NCBI GenBank assembly: GCA_018669005.1 | Contig: JABJAL010000096.1 | Coordinates: forward strand, 1-56,459 | From: Nitrospinaceae bacterium | GTDB taxonomy: Bacteria; UBA8248 | Direction of reading: 5' to 3' | Length of the DNA stretch: 56,459 nt | In this document: positions 33,858-42,526 of the stretch, one piece after another | Position numbering within the stretch: position 1 is the stretch's first letter | How the letters are laid out: each line of letters begins with the position of its first letter | Translations under genes and position numbers: made by a program | The notes under the pieces: model-generated | Told to the model about the DNA's origin: nothing | The model's database searches: none | The model's input: only the letters and a program-made list of their open reading frames with translations

Positions 33858-35498
33858 GTGAAAGCATCCGATCTTTTTGTGCGCGCCCTTGAGCAAGAAG
33901 GGGTTGAGTATATCTTTGGAATTCCGGGAGAGGAGAATCTCGACATTCTCGAATCTCTAAGAACCTCCTCAATCAAGCTAATTCTCACCCGCCATGAGCA
34001 AGGAGCGGGCTTCATGGCAGCCACCTATGGTCGCCTGACCGGCAAGGTCGGCGTCTGCATGGCCACCCTCGGCCCTGGCGCCACCAACCTCGTCACCCCT
34101 GCGGCCTATGCCCAACTCGGCGCTATGCCAATCTTGATGATTACGGGCCAGAAACCGATCAAGAAAAGCAAACAAGGCCGTTTCCAAATTATTGATATTG
34201 TCGAAATGATGCGCCCGCTCACCAAATTCACCAAGCAAGTTGTAAACGGCGACAACGTACCCGTCCTCGTCCGCGAGGCAATACGCATCGCCCAAGAGGA
34301 GCGCCCAGGTGCCGTTCACATCGAACTGCCCGAGGACATCGCCTCCGAGGAAAGTGCCGCCACAACTTTCGAAGTTTTCAGGGGTCGCCGCCCAAGTGCA
34401 GATGCCAAAATCATCGCCCAGGCGGCCGAGATGACCAACGCTGCCAAGATGCCGCTCCTGCTCATCGGTGCCGCCGCCAACCGCAACAGAACAGGGAGAG
34501 CGCTCACCGGATTCGTCGACAAAACGGAAATTCCCTTTTTCAACACCCAGATGGGCAAAGGCGTGATCGACGAGCGACACTACAAATTCCTCGGCACCGC
34601 TGCTCTGTCGGATAACGATTATCTTCACTGGGCGATTCATCAGGCTGATCTAATTATCAATGTGGGTCACGATGTAATCGAAAAACCACCGTTTTTCATG
34701 GAACCCGGAGGAGCGCAGGTCATCCACATCAACAACTTCACCTCGAACGTGGATGAAGTGTATTTTCCCCAGCTCGACGTCGTGGGTGATATTGCCAGCA
34801 CGATTGAAAGCCTGACAGCCCTTCTCAGCAAAAACCCGGGTTGGGACTTCAGCTACTTTGACCGGGTGAAAGAACAGGTTGAAATTCACGTCCAGGACAA
34901 AAGCGAGAGCGAGACGTTTCCTGTGATACCCCAGTACCTTGTCGCTACCGTCCGTGAGGCCATGCCCTCTGACGGCATAATCGCGCTCGACAATGGGGTA
35001 TACAAGATTTGGTTCGCCCGAAACTACAAGGCCCACGGACCCAACACCGTCCTTCTCGACAACGCCCTGGCGACGATGGGCGCGGGTCTCCCCTCGGCGA
35101 TGGCTGCGAAAATCGTCCATCCCGGCAGAAAAGTCATGGCCATCGCCGGCGACGGCGGATTTATGATGAACTCCCAGGAGATTGAGACCGCCGTCCGGCT
35201 CGGGCTCGACCTCGTTGTGCTCATCCTCCTCGACAACGCCTACGGCATGATTAAATGGAAGCAGGCGGGCGCCGGGTTTCCCGAATACGGCCTCGACTAC
35301 GACAACCCTGATTTCGTAAAATACGCTGAAAGCTATGGGGCCCACGGGCACCGCGTTGAGGTGACCAATCAGCTCCCTGGCCTTTTAAACAAGTGTATCA
35401 ACTCATCGGGAGTTCATATCCTTGAGGTTCCAGTAGATTATTCCGAGAATGAACGAGTGTTAATCGAAGAACTTAGAGCCTTGACGGCGCGTCTTTAG
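33858..35498 (+). CDS. Thiamine-diphosphate enzyme, acetolactate synthase family (second copy)
   Basis: 546-residue IlvB/AlsS-like enzyme. Glu47 in LTRHEQGAGFMAATYGRLTG activates TPP; GPGATNLVTPAAYAQLGAMPILMITGQ is typical of acetolactate synthases; the PP domain has IAGDGGFMMNSQEIETAVRLGLDLVVLILLDNAYGMIKWKQ. The presence of the KQGRFQIIDIVEMMRPLTKFTKQV segment makes this the most ALS-like of the three copies; catabolic acetolactate synthase is a reasonable guess, but no acetolactate decarboxylase is nearby. GTG start with GAGGAG upstream. It sits between the M20 gene and the acyl-CoA ligase gene in one transcription unit. Confidence 0.92.
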   Translation: MKASDLFVRALEQEGVEYIFGIPGEENLDILESLRTSSIKLILTRHEQGAGFMAATYGRLTGKVGVCMATLGPGATNLVTPAAYAQLGAMPILMITGQKPIKKSKQGRFQIIDIVEMMRPLTKFTKQVVNGDNVPVLVREAIRIAQEERPGAVHIELPEDIASEESAATTFEVFRGRRPSADAKIIAQAAEMTNAAKMPLLLIGAAANRNRTGRALTGFVDKTEIPFFNTQMGKGVIDERHYKFLGTAALSDNDYLHWAIHQADLIINVGHDVIEKPPFFMEPGGAQVIHINNFTSNVDEVYFPQLDVVGDIASTIESLTALLSKNPGWDFSYFDRVKEQVEIHVQDKSESETFPVIPQYLVATVREAMPSDGIIALDNGVYKIWFARNYKAHGPNTVLLDNALATMGAGLPSAMAAKIVHPGRKVMAIAGDGGFMMNSQEIETAVRLGLDLVVLILLDNAYGMIKWKQAGAGFPEYGLDYDNPDFVKYAESYGAHGHRVEVTNQLPGLLNKCINSSGVHILEVPVDYSENERVLIEELRALTARL

Positions 35499-35523
35499 TT
35501 CATTTCTCGGAGGTTCTCCGGCC

Positions 35524-37101
35524 TTGCCTCAATCCGAAAAACCACCGCGCAACTTTCGAGCCCCTTTAAAATATCCCGGCTACCCTTATCATGGGCTATT
35601 GCGCCAGGCGCTCGATCATCTTTCGAATAAAATTGCGATCGTGGATGGTGAGCGTGAACTTACCTTTGGAGAACTCGAAAGCCGCTCAAATGCCTGCGCC
35701 CGGGGTCTCACACACCTTGGCATTCAAAAAGGAGACCGTGTCGCGCTCCTCGTCCCCAACTCGATAGAGTTCGAAGTTGCCTTCTTCGCGGGCTCGAAGA
35801 CGGGTGCGATCCTCACCTCTCTCAATCCCGCCTATAAAGAAGAAGAGGTCCGCTACCAACTAGAAGACTCCGGAGCTAAAATCGTGATCGTCCATGAATC
35901 ACTTCTTCCCACTATCCTAAGCGTTCGCGACAAATTGCCTAACCTTAAGAACATTATAGTCACCGAAGGCAAGGCACCACCTGATTGCATCGGGTTTGAC
36001 GAATGGATTGCAGGAGAGGTGGACACACAGCCCGATGAGCCGACAATTGATCAGGCCAATGACCTAATCGCACTACCCTACTCTAGCGGTACAACGGGCC
36101 GGCCCAAGGGCGTAATGCTCACCCACCGAAATTTGGTGCGGAATTACCATCAATTCGTGGACAACCACAAAATCAGCGAGCGTGACGGGGCGCTGAACTT
36201 TCTTCCCCTTTATCATATTTACGGAACGCTGATCATGGGCGGCTTAATACTCGCCGGCGGCAAACAGGTGCTTATGCGTCGCTTCGATGTCGAAGAATCA
36301 CTGGAACTGGTCGAGAGACATCAGCTCACACTTTTCTATACCGTTCCTCCCGCACTTCTCGACATCGTCCACCATCCAAATACGGAGAGCTACGATCTTT
36401 CCTCGCTCCGCTATATTATGAGCGGCGCAGCACCACTGCCGTCCGAAATTAGGCGTCTCACCCAAGAGAAAACCGGTTGTCTCACATTCATGGGATATGG
36501 CCTGACCGAGACCTCCCCTCTCACCCACATGAATCCGATTGATGAAGAAATGGTTAAGGAGAACTCTATCGGGCCTCCCGTTTCTGATCTCGAACAAAAA
36601 GTGGTTGACCTCGAAACTGGAGAGCGAGATATGCCTCTCGGCGAGATCGGAGAACTCGCTCTTAAGGGCCCTCAAGTCATGAAAGGGTACTGGAATGCGC
36701 CCGAGGAAACAGCCCGAGTGCTTAGAGACGGCTGGTTTCTTACCGGCGACATCGTTCGAATCGATGAAGACGGTTACGTCTACATCGTTGATCGACTCAA
36801 AGAGATGATTAAATACAAGGGATTTTCAGTGGCACCAGCCGAGTTAGAATCATTGCTGCACCAACATCCCCAAGTGGCGGACGCCGCCGTGATACCGAAG
36901 GCTGACGATGAGGCCGGAGAAATCCCAAAAGCCTTCATCGTATTAAAAGATGGAGAAAAGGCAGAACCTGAGGCGATAATCGAATTTGTACGCGGAAAGG
37001 TAGCGGGCTTCAAACAAATCCGTGAGATCGAATTCATAGATCGAATTCCGAAATCCAGGAGCGGCAAAATTCTCAGGCGCGTCCTACGGGACAAACATTA
37101 A
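35524..37101 (+). CDS. AMP-forming acyl-CoA synthetase
   Basis: 525-residue ANL-superfamily ligase that activates a carboxylic acid as adenylate and transfers it to CoA. Motifs in order: LPYSSGTTGRPKGVMLTHRN (phosphate-binding loop), FMGYGLTETSPL, LTGDIVRIDEDGYVYIVDRLKEMIKYKGFSVAPAELE (hinge and core motif) and a final IPKSRSGKILRRVLR with the adenylation lysine. It resembles 4-coumarate:CoA ligase and medium/long-chain ligases. TTG start at 35524 with CGGAGG upstream. Third gene of the M20-TPP enzyme-ligase operon; a small stem with no T-run follows it. Confidence 0.93.
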   Translation: MPQSEKPPRNFRAPLKYPGYPYHGLLRQALDHLSNKIAIVDGERELTFGELESRSNACARGLTHLGIQKGDRVALLVPNSIEFEVAFFAGSKTGAILTSLNPAYKEEEVRYQLEDSGAKIVIVHESLLPTILSVRDKLPNLKNIIVTEGKAPPDCIGFDEWIAGEVDTQPDEPTIDQANDLIALPYSSGTTGRPKGVMLTHRNLVRNYHQFVDNHKISERDGALNFLPLYHIYGTLIMGGLILAGGKQVLMRRFDVEESLELVERHQLTLFYTVPPALLDIVHHPNTESYDLSSLRYIMSGAAPLPSEIRRLTQEKTGCLTFMGYGLTETSPLTHMNPIDEEMVKENSIGPPVSDLEQKVVDLETGERDMPLGEIGELALKGPQVMKGYWNAPEETARVLRDGWFLTGDIVRIDEDGYVYIVDRLKEMIKYKGFSVAPAELESLLHQHPQVADAAVIPKADDEAGEIPKAFIVLKDGEKAEPEAIIEFVRGKVAGFKQIREIEFIDRIPKSRSGKILRRVLRDKH

Positions 37102-37423
37102 GCAACCGACACCTAACGGGGAGGAGCCAATCTCCCCATACTGATAGATTAACCCCTAAATTTCCCTAAAACCGTATGTATGTCCAATAGAAGATTCAAG
37201 ACCATCTCCCCCCCTTCCAAATTCCAAATTCAAATCATTTCTATTTCTAATCCATTGTTTTGTATTCGATTACTCGCTCTTTTTGCAATTATTTCGTTTA
37301 CATGTGGGTGACCGAAGACACCAAACGGAAAGCTTTGAATACAGACAATTCCCGAGGGGACGATATTAAATATAGGTCAACAAGAAAGCCGGTGCGGCTT
37401 TACAAGAAAGGATGGGAAGCAAG
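37102..37423. other. Non-coding gap after acyl-CoA ligase gene
   Basis: About 320 bases. GGGGAG (37118-37123) and CTCCCC (37132-37137) form a six-pair stem 16 bases after the ligase stop; it has no T-run, so it is at best a weak or Rho-assisted terminator. The rest is AT-richer than the genes and carries no recognisable gene or RNA. Confidence 0.5.
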
Positions 37424-37723
37424 ATGAAAATCATTGAGAAACTAGACATCTCACCCCGATTTAGAGTTTTTATAGATGCTGGCGTTTGGACAATACTCCT
37501 CGCACTCCCCTCGGGCCTGATGGGCTGGGCTGCCGCCTGTGCTGTGGATTTCATATGTGGCCTGCAGTCCAGTAAACCTCTTTGGTTCCTGCCATTTTGG
37601 TGTCTGGTATTTTTCTGTTTCGCCTACATGCACTTCAAGGAAGAAGAAGTAAATCGCCAAGAATCGAAGAACTTTGATGAGCGCTGGAGGGAGGCAGAAA
37701 GAGGACTCAAAATCGCTGCCTAG
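37424..37723 (+). CDS. Small two-helix membrane protein of unknown function
   Basis: 99 residues from the ATG at 37424 (MKIIEKLDISPRF), preceded by GGGAAG; an ATG four codons earlier overlaps its own AAAGG and is less likely. Two hydrophobic helices (about 23-46 and 54-70) flank a short loop, followed by a charged C-terminal tail rich in Glu, Arg and Lys that would face the cytoplasm. No family recognised. It stands alone between the ligase operon and the hydroxyacid dehydrogenase. Codon pattern and the clean transmembrane layout make it a credible gene. Confidence 0.6.
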   Translation: MKIIEKLDISPRFRVFIDAGVWTILLALPSGLMGWAAACAVDFICGLQSSKPLWFLPFWCLVFFCFAYMHFKEEEVNRQESKNFDERWREAERGLKIAA

Positions 37724-37836
37724 ATAACCGATCTTTAGGCAATGAAGAATGGCGTATCCAGCGCCCCCCCTCCTTCTTTTTACAAGGGTAGGAGAGAATT
37801 GACCCGCAAAAAAATTCCAGTTCCACCCCCCGCTTC

Positions 37837-37866
37837 TTGACAAAATTCCCCTCCTTTCGTTAGCTT
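37837..37866 (+). promoter_or_regulatory. Candidate sigma70 promoter of hydroxyacid dehydrogenase gene
   Basis: TTGACA at 37837-37842, then 18 bases, then TAGCTT at 37861-37866, a weak -10 box similar in style to that of the 3222 gene. It lies about 75 bases upstream of the ATG at 37941. Confidence 0.4.
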
Positions 37867-37940
37867 AAGTCGCCTGTCCACCACATTTGACACCTATTGC
37901 GCCTTGCGAAAATGAAAAGGCCCAAAACGGAGATGTATGC

Positions 37941-38966
37941 ATGAGCACCAACACCCCAACAGGAGCCGATCAGCCCATTGCAAGAACACTGATTTCTCCC
38001 GAGCGATTTGGCCAGATTGATCCGCTCCCTGTGACAATGCTCGAGGAGGCCGGCGTTGAATGCGTGTTTAATCCCCACGGGCGTATTTTAATTGAATCAG
38101 AGATGAAGGACCTTATCTCAGGGTGTGACACCATTATCGGAGGCGCCGAACCGATAACGGCAGGCGTGATGGATTCCTCATCCGAATTAAGATTCATTTC
38201 GCGCTGCTCGGTAGGTCTTGATAGCGTCGATCTGCTCGAAGCCCGCAAAAGGAATATTCCGGTATCTTATGTTCCCGGCGCCAACGCCCAGGCAGTAACT
38301 GAATTGACCGTAAGCCATGTGCTAACACTTCTACGTGGGGTGAAAGAGGCGGACTCATCTCTACGAAATGGAAAATGGAAACGGGTAATGGGACGTTCCC
38401 TTGAGGAACTCACCGTTGGGATCATTGGCATTGGTCGAATTGGAAAGCGGGTGGCGCGTCATCTTTCCGCCTTCGGTGCGAAGATTATCGCCAACGATTT
38501 AGAACCAGATACCGCCTTCGGCGAAGAATTAGGCATAGATTGGGTGGAAAAAGAGCAACTATTCAAGGAAGCGGATGTTGTTTGTCTACACGTACCCGTC
38601 ACCCCGATTTCGAGATACGTGGTCAGCCGTGAATCTTTGGCGACGATGAAATCTGACGCTATCCTCATCAACACCGCCCGGGGCGGTCTGGTCGATGAGG
38701 CTGCGCTGGCCGAGACCCTAAGATCAGGCAAACTGGGCGGAGCCGCTCTCGATGTCTTCGAGCGCGAGCCCTACGATGGTGAGCTTATTGGAATCGAAAA
38801 TTGCATACTCACCTGCCATATGGGGGCGAGTTCCAAATCCTCGCGTTTGAGGATGGAGATACAAGCTGCAGAAAACCTCATATGCTTTCTCAAAGGTGAA
38901 CCTGTTCCTCGATTGGTCCCGGATGCGGAATACGATATCCAGGCAATGGTTGCAGATACCAATTAA
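37941..38966 (+). CDS. D-isomer-specific 2-hydroxyacid dehydrogenase
   Basis: 341-residue NAD(P)-dependent dehydrogenase of the phosphoglycerate/lactate/glyoxylate reductase family. The cofactor motif VGIIGIGRIGKRVARHL and catalytic residues Arg in NTARGGLVDEAAL, Glu in DVFEREPYDG and His in CHMGASS are all present. No ACT domain, so a catabolic hydroxyacid enzyme rather than feedback-regulated SerA. The ATG at 37941 follows CGGAG by eight bases; an 18-codon extension upstream is not family-like. It is followed after 44 bases by an SDR gene, probably in one operon. Confidence 0.92.
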   Translation: MSTNTPTGADQPIARTLISPERFGQIDPLPVTMLEEAGVECVFNPHGRILIESEMKDLISGCDTIIGGAEPITAGVMDSSSELRFISRCSVGLDSVDLLEARKRNIPVSYVPGANAQAVTELTVSHVLTLLRGVKEADSSLRNGKWKRVMGRSLEELTVGIIGIGRIGKRVARHLSAFGAKIIANDLEPDTAFGEELGIDWVEKEQLFKEADVVCLHVPVTPISRYVVSRESLATMKSDAILINTARGGLVDEAALAETLRSGKLGGAALDVFEREPYDGELIGIENCILTCHMGASSKSSRLRMEIQAAENLICFLKGEPVPRLVPDAEYDIQAMVADTN

Positions 38967-39010
38967 TGTCTAATTAGTTTTTTTGAATCTACCAGAGGAT
39001 GAGGAAAATC

Positions 39011-39775
39011 ATGTCCAGCAAAAGAGTTGAAGGTCAAAAAACAATTATCACGGGCGCTTCGTCGGGTATCGGCGCCGCGATTGCCAAACGATTCGCCGCC
39101 GAAGGCGCTTCCATCTGGGCTGCCGGAGGCACCAATGAAGAGGGGCTGAAAAAAACTATCGATGCCTGCACAGCCGAAGGCATAAAAGCCGGTGGCAAAT
39201 GCTACGATCTTTCAAACTCGAATAACGCGGCCACCGTTATTACCGACGGAGCTGACTTTCTCGGCGGTCTGGATATTTTTGTCAGTTGCGCCGGAGGGAG
39301 AAACCACAAACCTCTCACTGAATTCACGGGGGCGGAAGTAGATTTCCTTTTCGAGGTCAATTCAAAATCGCCATTCCGCGCCTCGATTGAAGCCGCCAAA
39401 ATAATGAAAGCGCAAAAGAGCGGAAGAATACTAGTCATCGGTTCGATCCATGCCATGATTGGAATAGAAAACAACGCTCTCTACTGCACGACAAAAGCGT
39501 CAACACACAATATGACTCGCGCTCTGGCCACCGAGTTGGGCCCACATGGCATCCGGGTAAACTGCCTCGCCCCCGGTACGACGGAGACCGAACGGGTACA
39601 GAAAATCCATGAAGACAGACCCGAATACGCCGAGTCCAAGTTAGAAAATATTTCCGTAAAACGATTCGCCTCCTCCGACGAGATGGCAAACGTTGCCGTA
39701 TTTATGGTATCGGAGGAAAACGACTTCATGAACGGTGCGATTGTTACGAGCGACGGCGGAACGACAGCGCTATAG
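39011..39775 (+). CDS. Short-chain dehydrogenase/reductase
   Basis: 254-residue classical SDR. TIITGASSGIGAAIAKRFAAEG is the NAD(P)-binding TGxxxGIG motif; CAGGRNH is the structural NAG-like stretch; catalytic Ser in VIGSIHAM and YCTTK (YxxxK) follow; the C-terminus has NGAIVTSDGG. ATG 39011 was chosen because GAGG lies six bases before it, while the ATG 12 bases upstream would overlap its ribosome site. Likely oxidises or reduces a secondary alcohol or ketone in the same pathway as the hydroxyacid dehydrogenase. Convergent with the dehalogenase homologue. Confidence 0.92.
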   Translation: MSSKRVEGQKTIITGASSGIGAAIAKRFAAEGASIWAAGGTNEEGLKKTIDACTAEGIKAGGKCYDLSNSNNAATVITDGADFLGGLDIFVSCAGGRNHKPLTEFTGAEVDFLFEVNSKSPFRASIEAAKIMKAQKSGRILVIGSIHAMIGIENNALYCTTKASTHNMTRALATELGPHGIRVNCLAPGTTETERVQKIHEDRPEYAESKLENISVKRFASSDEMANVAVFMVSEENDFMNGAIVTSDGGTTAL

Positions 39776-39784
39776 CGCCATTAT

Positions 39785-40657
39785 TCAACTGATGGATTTA
39801 TACCAATCGGCCAAGGCACGACCAATATCGTCGGGTGAGTCTTCATGAATGTAATGAAGCCCACTGACTGTCACTTCAGTTAGATTCGGCCAGCGCCGAA
39901 CCATATCGCGGTGCTCACCAATCAAGACCGCGCCGGGTTCAGAATTGATAAATAGCTTTGGCAACGGGCATTCGGCCAGCCACCTGTTGTTCTCCTCAAT
40001 CACCCGGAGCACATCGGACGGATATCCTTCGATGGGGATTTCTCGCGGCCAGGTTAGGGTTGGCCTCCTATCCTCTCCGGGATTCTGATAAGGCCGCCGG
40101 TACTCATTCATCTCATCTTCTGTGAGTTTCCGGAGAGTCATCGCAGGCAACACGTTCTCGACGAATCGATTTTCACCCAGAACCATCTCTTCACCCTCGG
40201 GAGAGCGAAATCTTTTAAATAGAACCTGCACCTGCTCGGGCCAGTGACTCCATTTGAAATCTCCGAGGACGCCTTGCATCTGGGCAATGGCTTTCATGGC
40301 ACCCCGATTCTTGTTTGCCCATGTGAAGCCGAGCTGCGCCCCCCAATCATGCACCATGATGGTAACGTTTCCCCCAAGGCCCATAGCATCCATAAACCCG
40401 TCCGTGAATTTCTGATGATCTTTAAGTCTGTACATCGAACCTTCAAGTTTGTCCGAATCCCCCTGACCAATATTATCGACGGCAATACAACGGGCAAATG
40501 GCTCGACGTACGGAATAATATTCCGATACATGAACGACGAGGTGATATTGCCGTGAAGAAATACTATGGGCTCTCCCTCGCCCACATCAACATAGGCCAT
40601 CTGCTTTCCGTGGATTTCAATTTTTCTTTTTTTGTATTGCATTCTCGGATTGATCAT
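39785..40657 (-). CDS. Haloalkane dehalogenase homologue with altered catalytic acid
   Basis: 290-residue alpha/beta hydrolase with strong along-length resemblance to LinB/DhaA (haloalkane dehalogenase subfamily II). Kept: Asn37 in FLHGNITSS and Trp105 as halide-stabilising residues, nucleophile Asp104 in VHDWGAQLGF, and His268 in GLHYIHEDSP. The catalytic acid of LinB, Glu in YMEA, is Gln128 here (AQMQGV). It may still hydrolyse carbon-halogen bonds slowly, or have moved to another ester, lactone or oxygenase-like reaction. It follows FdrA on the same strand after 131 bases and has its own likely promoter. Confidence 0.9.
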   Translation of the reverse strand: MINPRMQYKKRKIEIHGKQMAYVDVGEGEPIVFLHGNITSSFMYRNIIPYVEPFARCIAVDNIGQGDSDKLEGSMYRLKDHQKFTDGFMDAMGLGGNVTIMVHDWGAQLGFTWANKNRGAMKAIAQMQGVLGDFKWSHWPEQVQVLFKRFRSPEGEEMVLGENRFVENVLPAMTLRKLTEDEMNEYRRPYQNPGEDRRPTLTWPREIPIEGYPSDVLRVIEENNRWLAECPLPKLFINSEPGAVLIGEHRDMVRRWPNLTEVTVSGLHYIHEDSPDDIGRALADWYKSIS

Positions 40658-40681
40658 TTTTCACCAGAGCAGTTTTAGGCA

Positions 40682-40687
40682 ATTATA
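40682..40687 (-). promoter_or_regulatory. Candidate -10 box of dehalogenase homologue gene
   Basis: A perfect TATAAT on the minus strand, about 25 bases upstream of the ATG at 40657, inside an AT-rich 131-base gap. A poor TTTCTG lies 16 bases further upstream as possible -35. The leader would be very short. Confidence 0.35.
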
Positions 40688-40788
40688 AAATTTATTTCTT
40701 CAACAGAAATCTAACGATCATTTTTAATCGAGATAAAAAATAAAACACTCACAGTGATGTCATTGAAATAAGTTCAATCACGGACATT

Positions 40789-42303
40789 TCAAAACTTTCG
40801 CCTAGAGATACTCAACGCAACTTCAGTTGCAAGCGCATTTGAGGGTGCTACAACAACTCCCACAGATTCGAGTTTTCTCACCTGCTCCGAATACACCTGC
40901 GAGTCTTCCTCTGTCCCGCAAACAGAAGCGACCACACTGGCTTTTCCCTCTGAAACCCCACATATCGTCTCGGCAATCTGAGCGGCTGGGTCGGCATGGG
41001 CTCCATGGCCAATTACCACATCCATCAAAATCACCGCGACTCCGGGCTCCACAAGAGATCGAGACATGAGATCATTCCTTAGCGTAGGATCGATCATTGG
41101 ATGAGGTCGCCCAACGGTATATTCGTCTGCTCCAAGATCAAGAATTGAATGGGTTTTATCGTCTGCCTCATCCAAACCTCTAGCACCCGGCACCGGGGTG
41201 TTTGAAAATAACGTTTCGCCTTCAGAAAGAAAAATTACCTGTGCCTCTGCACACAAAGTACCCCCTGAATAAATTCCACGTATTAGCGTACGTCCTTTTT
41301 CAAGGCTTTGGGCAGTAACGCTGGCCGTATTTTCAACAACCCGGGGCCGCGTAATTTTATCGCCAAGAACGTCTTCCACAGCAGCCGTCAGTGTAGATAC
41401 GGAATGCGCGTTCACTGGAAGATCTTTGGCATCGAGCCCCAAGAAACAAACTGTGAATTTTTTAGACGATTTTTCAATACGTTCAAAAATCAGGCTGGCC
41501 GCTTTTTCCGACGGCGGCTTCGAAATCAGGATTATTCGGTGCGTCGCAGAATCTTCGTCAAGCGCATCTATTGCCATCAAAGTCATAATACCCCCGATGG
41601 TTTCACTTAAATCCCGCCCTCCAACACCAATTCCATGCGACACACCGCCGCCATTCCTGGCGATGAGACTCGAAACTTCCTGAAGTCCTGTACCCGCAGC
41701 GGAAATGATACCCACATCTCCTCGCGGCACTTCGTTGGCAAAGGCAAGGGGAACACCTCCCAAAATGGCAGTACCGCAATCAGGTCCCATGAACAACAAC
41801 CCACGCTCCTTAGCCTCTAGCTTTAGCGATAACTCATCTACAATCGATACATTGTCACTGAAAAGCATCACGTGAAGTCCATTTTGAAGAGCTTTACGCG
41901 ATTCAACCGCAGCAAATTCACCAGGAACCGAGATAAGAGATAAATTCGCACCAGGCAGCGCAGCTAATGCCGTGTCCATCGTCCTGGGAAACCAATCACC
42001 TACACCTCCACTGCGGAGAGAGGGTGAATCAAGAAGATTTTCTGCCTCCTCGAGTGCATTTTTTCCTGATTCTCCATCGGCTACCTTTAAAGCAATTATC
42101 AAATCATTTGCACCCACCTCACGCCCTTCATCCGCAAGCAGATCGGCTTCGTCCAAGACCCCCTTGTTTGAATCCGTTCCGATCATCATCGCTGCGGCAC
42201 CAACACCGGGAAGCGCAGAAATTTGCTGAGACAGGCGCATGAGTGCTACCGAGTCGAGATAGAATCCTCTCCGAATATAATTGATGACTTTTGACTCTCT
42301 CAT
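40789..42303 (-). CDS. fdrA: FdrA-family acyl-CoA synthetase-like protein
   Basis: 504 residues, succinyl-CoA-synthetase-like fold. Recognised by the N-terminal FYLDSVALMRLSQQISALPGVGAAAMMIGTD and ANDLIIALKVAD block, the phosphate-binding VGIISAAGTGLQEVSSLIARNGGGVSHGIGVGGRDLS, and ILDLGADEYTVGRPHPMIDPTLR. In E. coli FdrA (AllF) works with YlbE and YlbF as oxamate carbamoyltransferase at the end of allantoin breakdown. Neither of those partners, nor a carbamate kinase, is in this window. Final gene of the minus-strand catabolic cluster, 26 bases after the microprotein gene, so a carbamoyl- or acyl-transfer step is likely. Confidence 0.9.
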   Translation of the reverse strand: MRESKVINYIRRGFYLDSVALMRLSQQISALPGVGAAAMMIGTDSNKGVLDEADLLADEGREVGANDLIIALKVADGESGKNALEEAENLLDSPSLRSGGVGDWFPRTMDTALAALPGANLSLISVPGEFAAVESRKALQNGLHVMLFSDNVSIVDELSLKLEAKERGLLFMGPDCGTAILGGVPLAFANEVPRGDVGIISAAGTGLQEVSSLIARNGGGVSHGIGVGGRDLSETIGGIMTLMAIDALDEDSATHRIILISKPPSEKAASLIFERIEKSSKKFTVCFLGLDAKDLPVNAHSVSTLTAAVEDVLGDKITRPRVVENTASVTAQSLEKGRTLIRGIYSGGTLCAEAQVIFLSEGETLFSNTPVPGARGLDEADDKTHSILDLGADEYTVGRPHPMIDPTLRNDLMSRSLVEPGVAVILMDVVIGHGAHADPAAQIAETICGVSEGKASVVASVCGTEEDSQVYSEQVRKLESVGVVVAPSNALATEVALSISRRKF

Positions 42304-42329
42304 TTGTGTTTAGAATACCTCAAGACTTG

Positions 42330-42500
42330 TTAAATCGATTTTAGCTTACTCAATAGATTGGCCAGCCTTGAATCACCGCTGGCTGGAGGAGACCAGTCTA
42401 AATGCACAACTGGTACGCTTCTATTTTTCAAGTCTCGAAAAAAACCATCCAGACCAATATTGATGATTTTCGGTTGCTCCCCGAGCAGTTTTTTAATCAT
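42330..42500 (-). CDS. 56-residue microprotein upstream of FdrA
   Basis: Small gene between the Gfo/Idh/MocA gene (26 bases) and fdrA (26 bases). Reads MIKKLLGEQPKIINIGLDGF then VPVVHLDWSPPASGD. From memory, the INxGLxxF and VxVDWxPPAxGD pattern occurs in proteins encoded with FdrA (the FdrA/DUF1116 group), so this looks like a detached or stand-alone form of that segment. ATG 42500 is preceded by a run of nine G (42504-42512 as C on the plus strand), which could itself act as ribosome site; a TTG seven codons upstream is an alternative. Confidence 0.65.
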   Translation of the reverse strand: MIKKLLGEQPKIINIGLDGFFRDLKNRSVPVVHLDWSPPASGDSRLANLLSKLKSI

Positions 42501-42526
42501 ACTCCCCCCCCCTACATCCAATTTCC

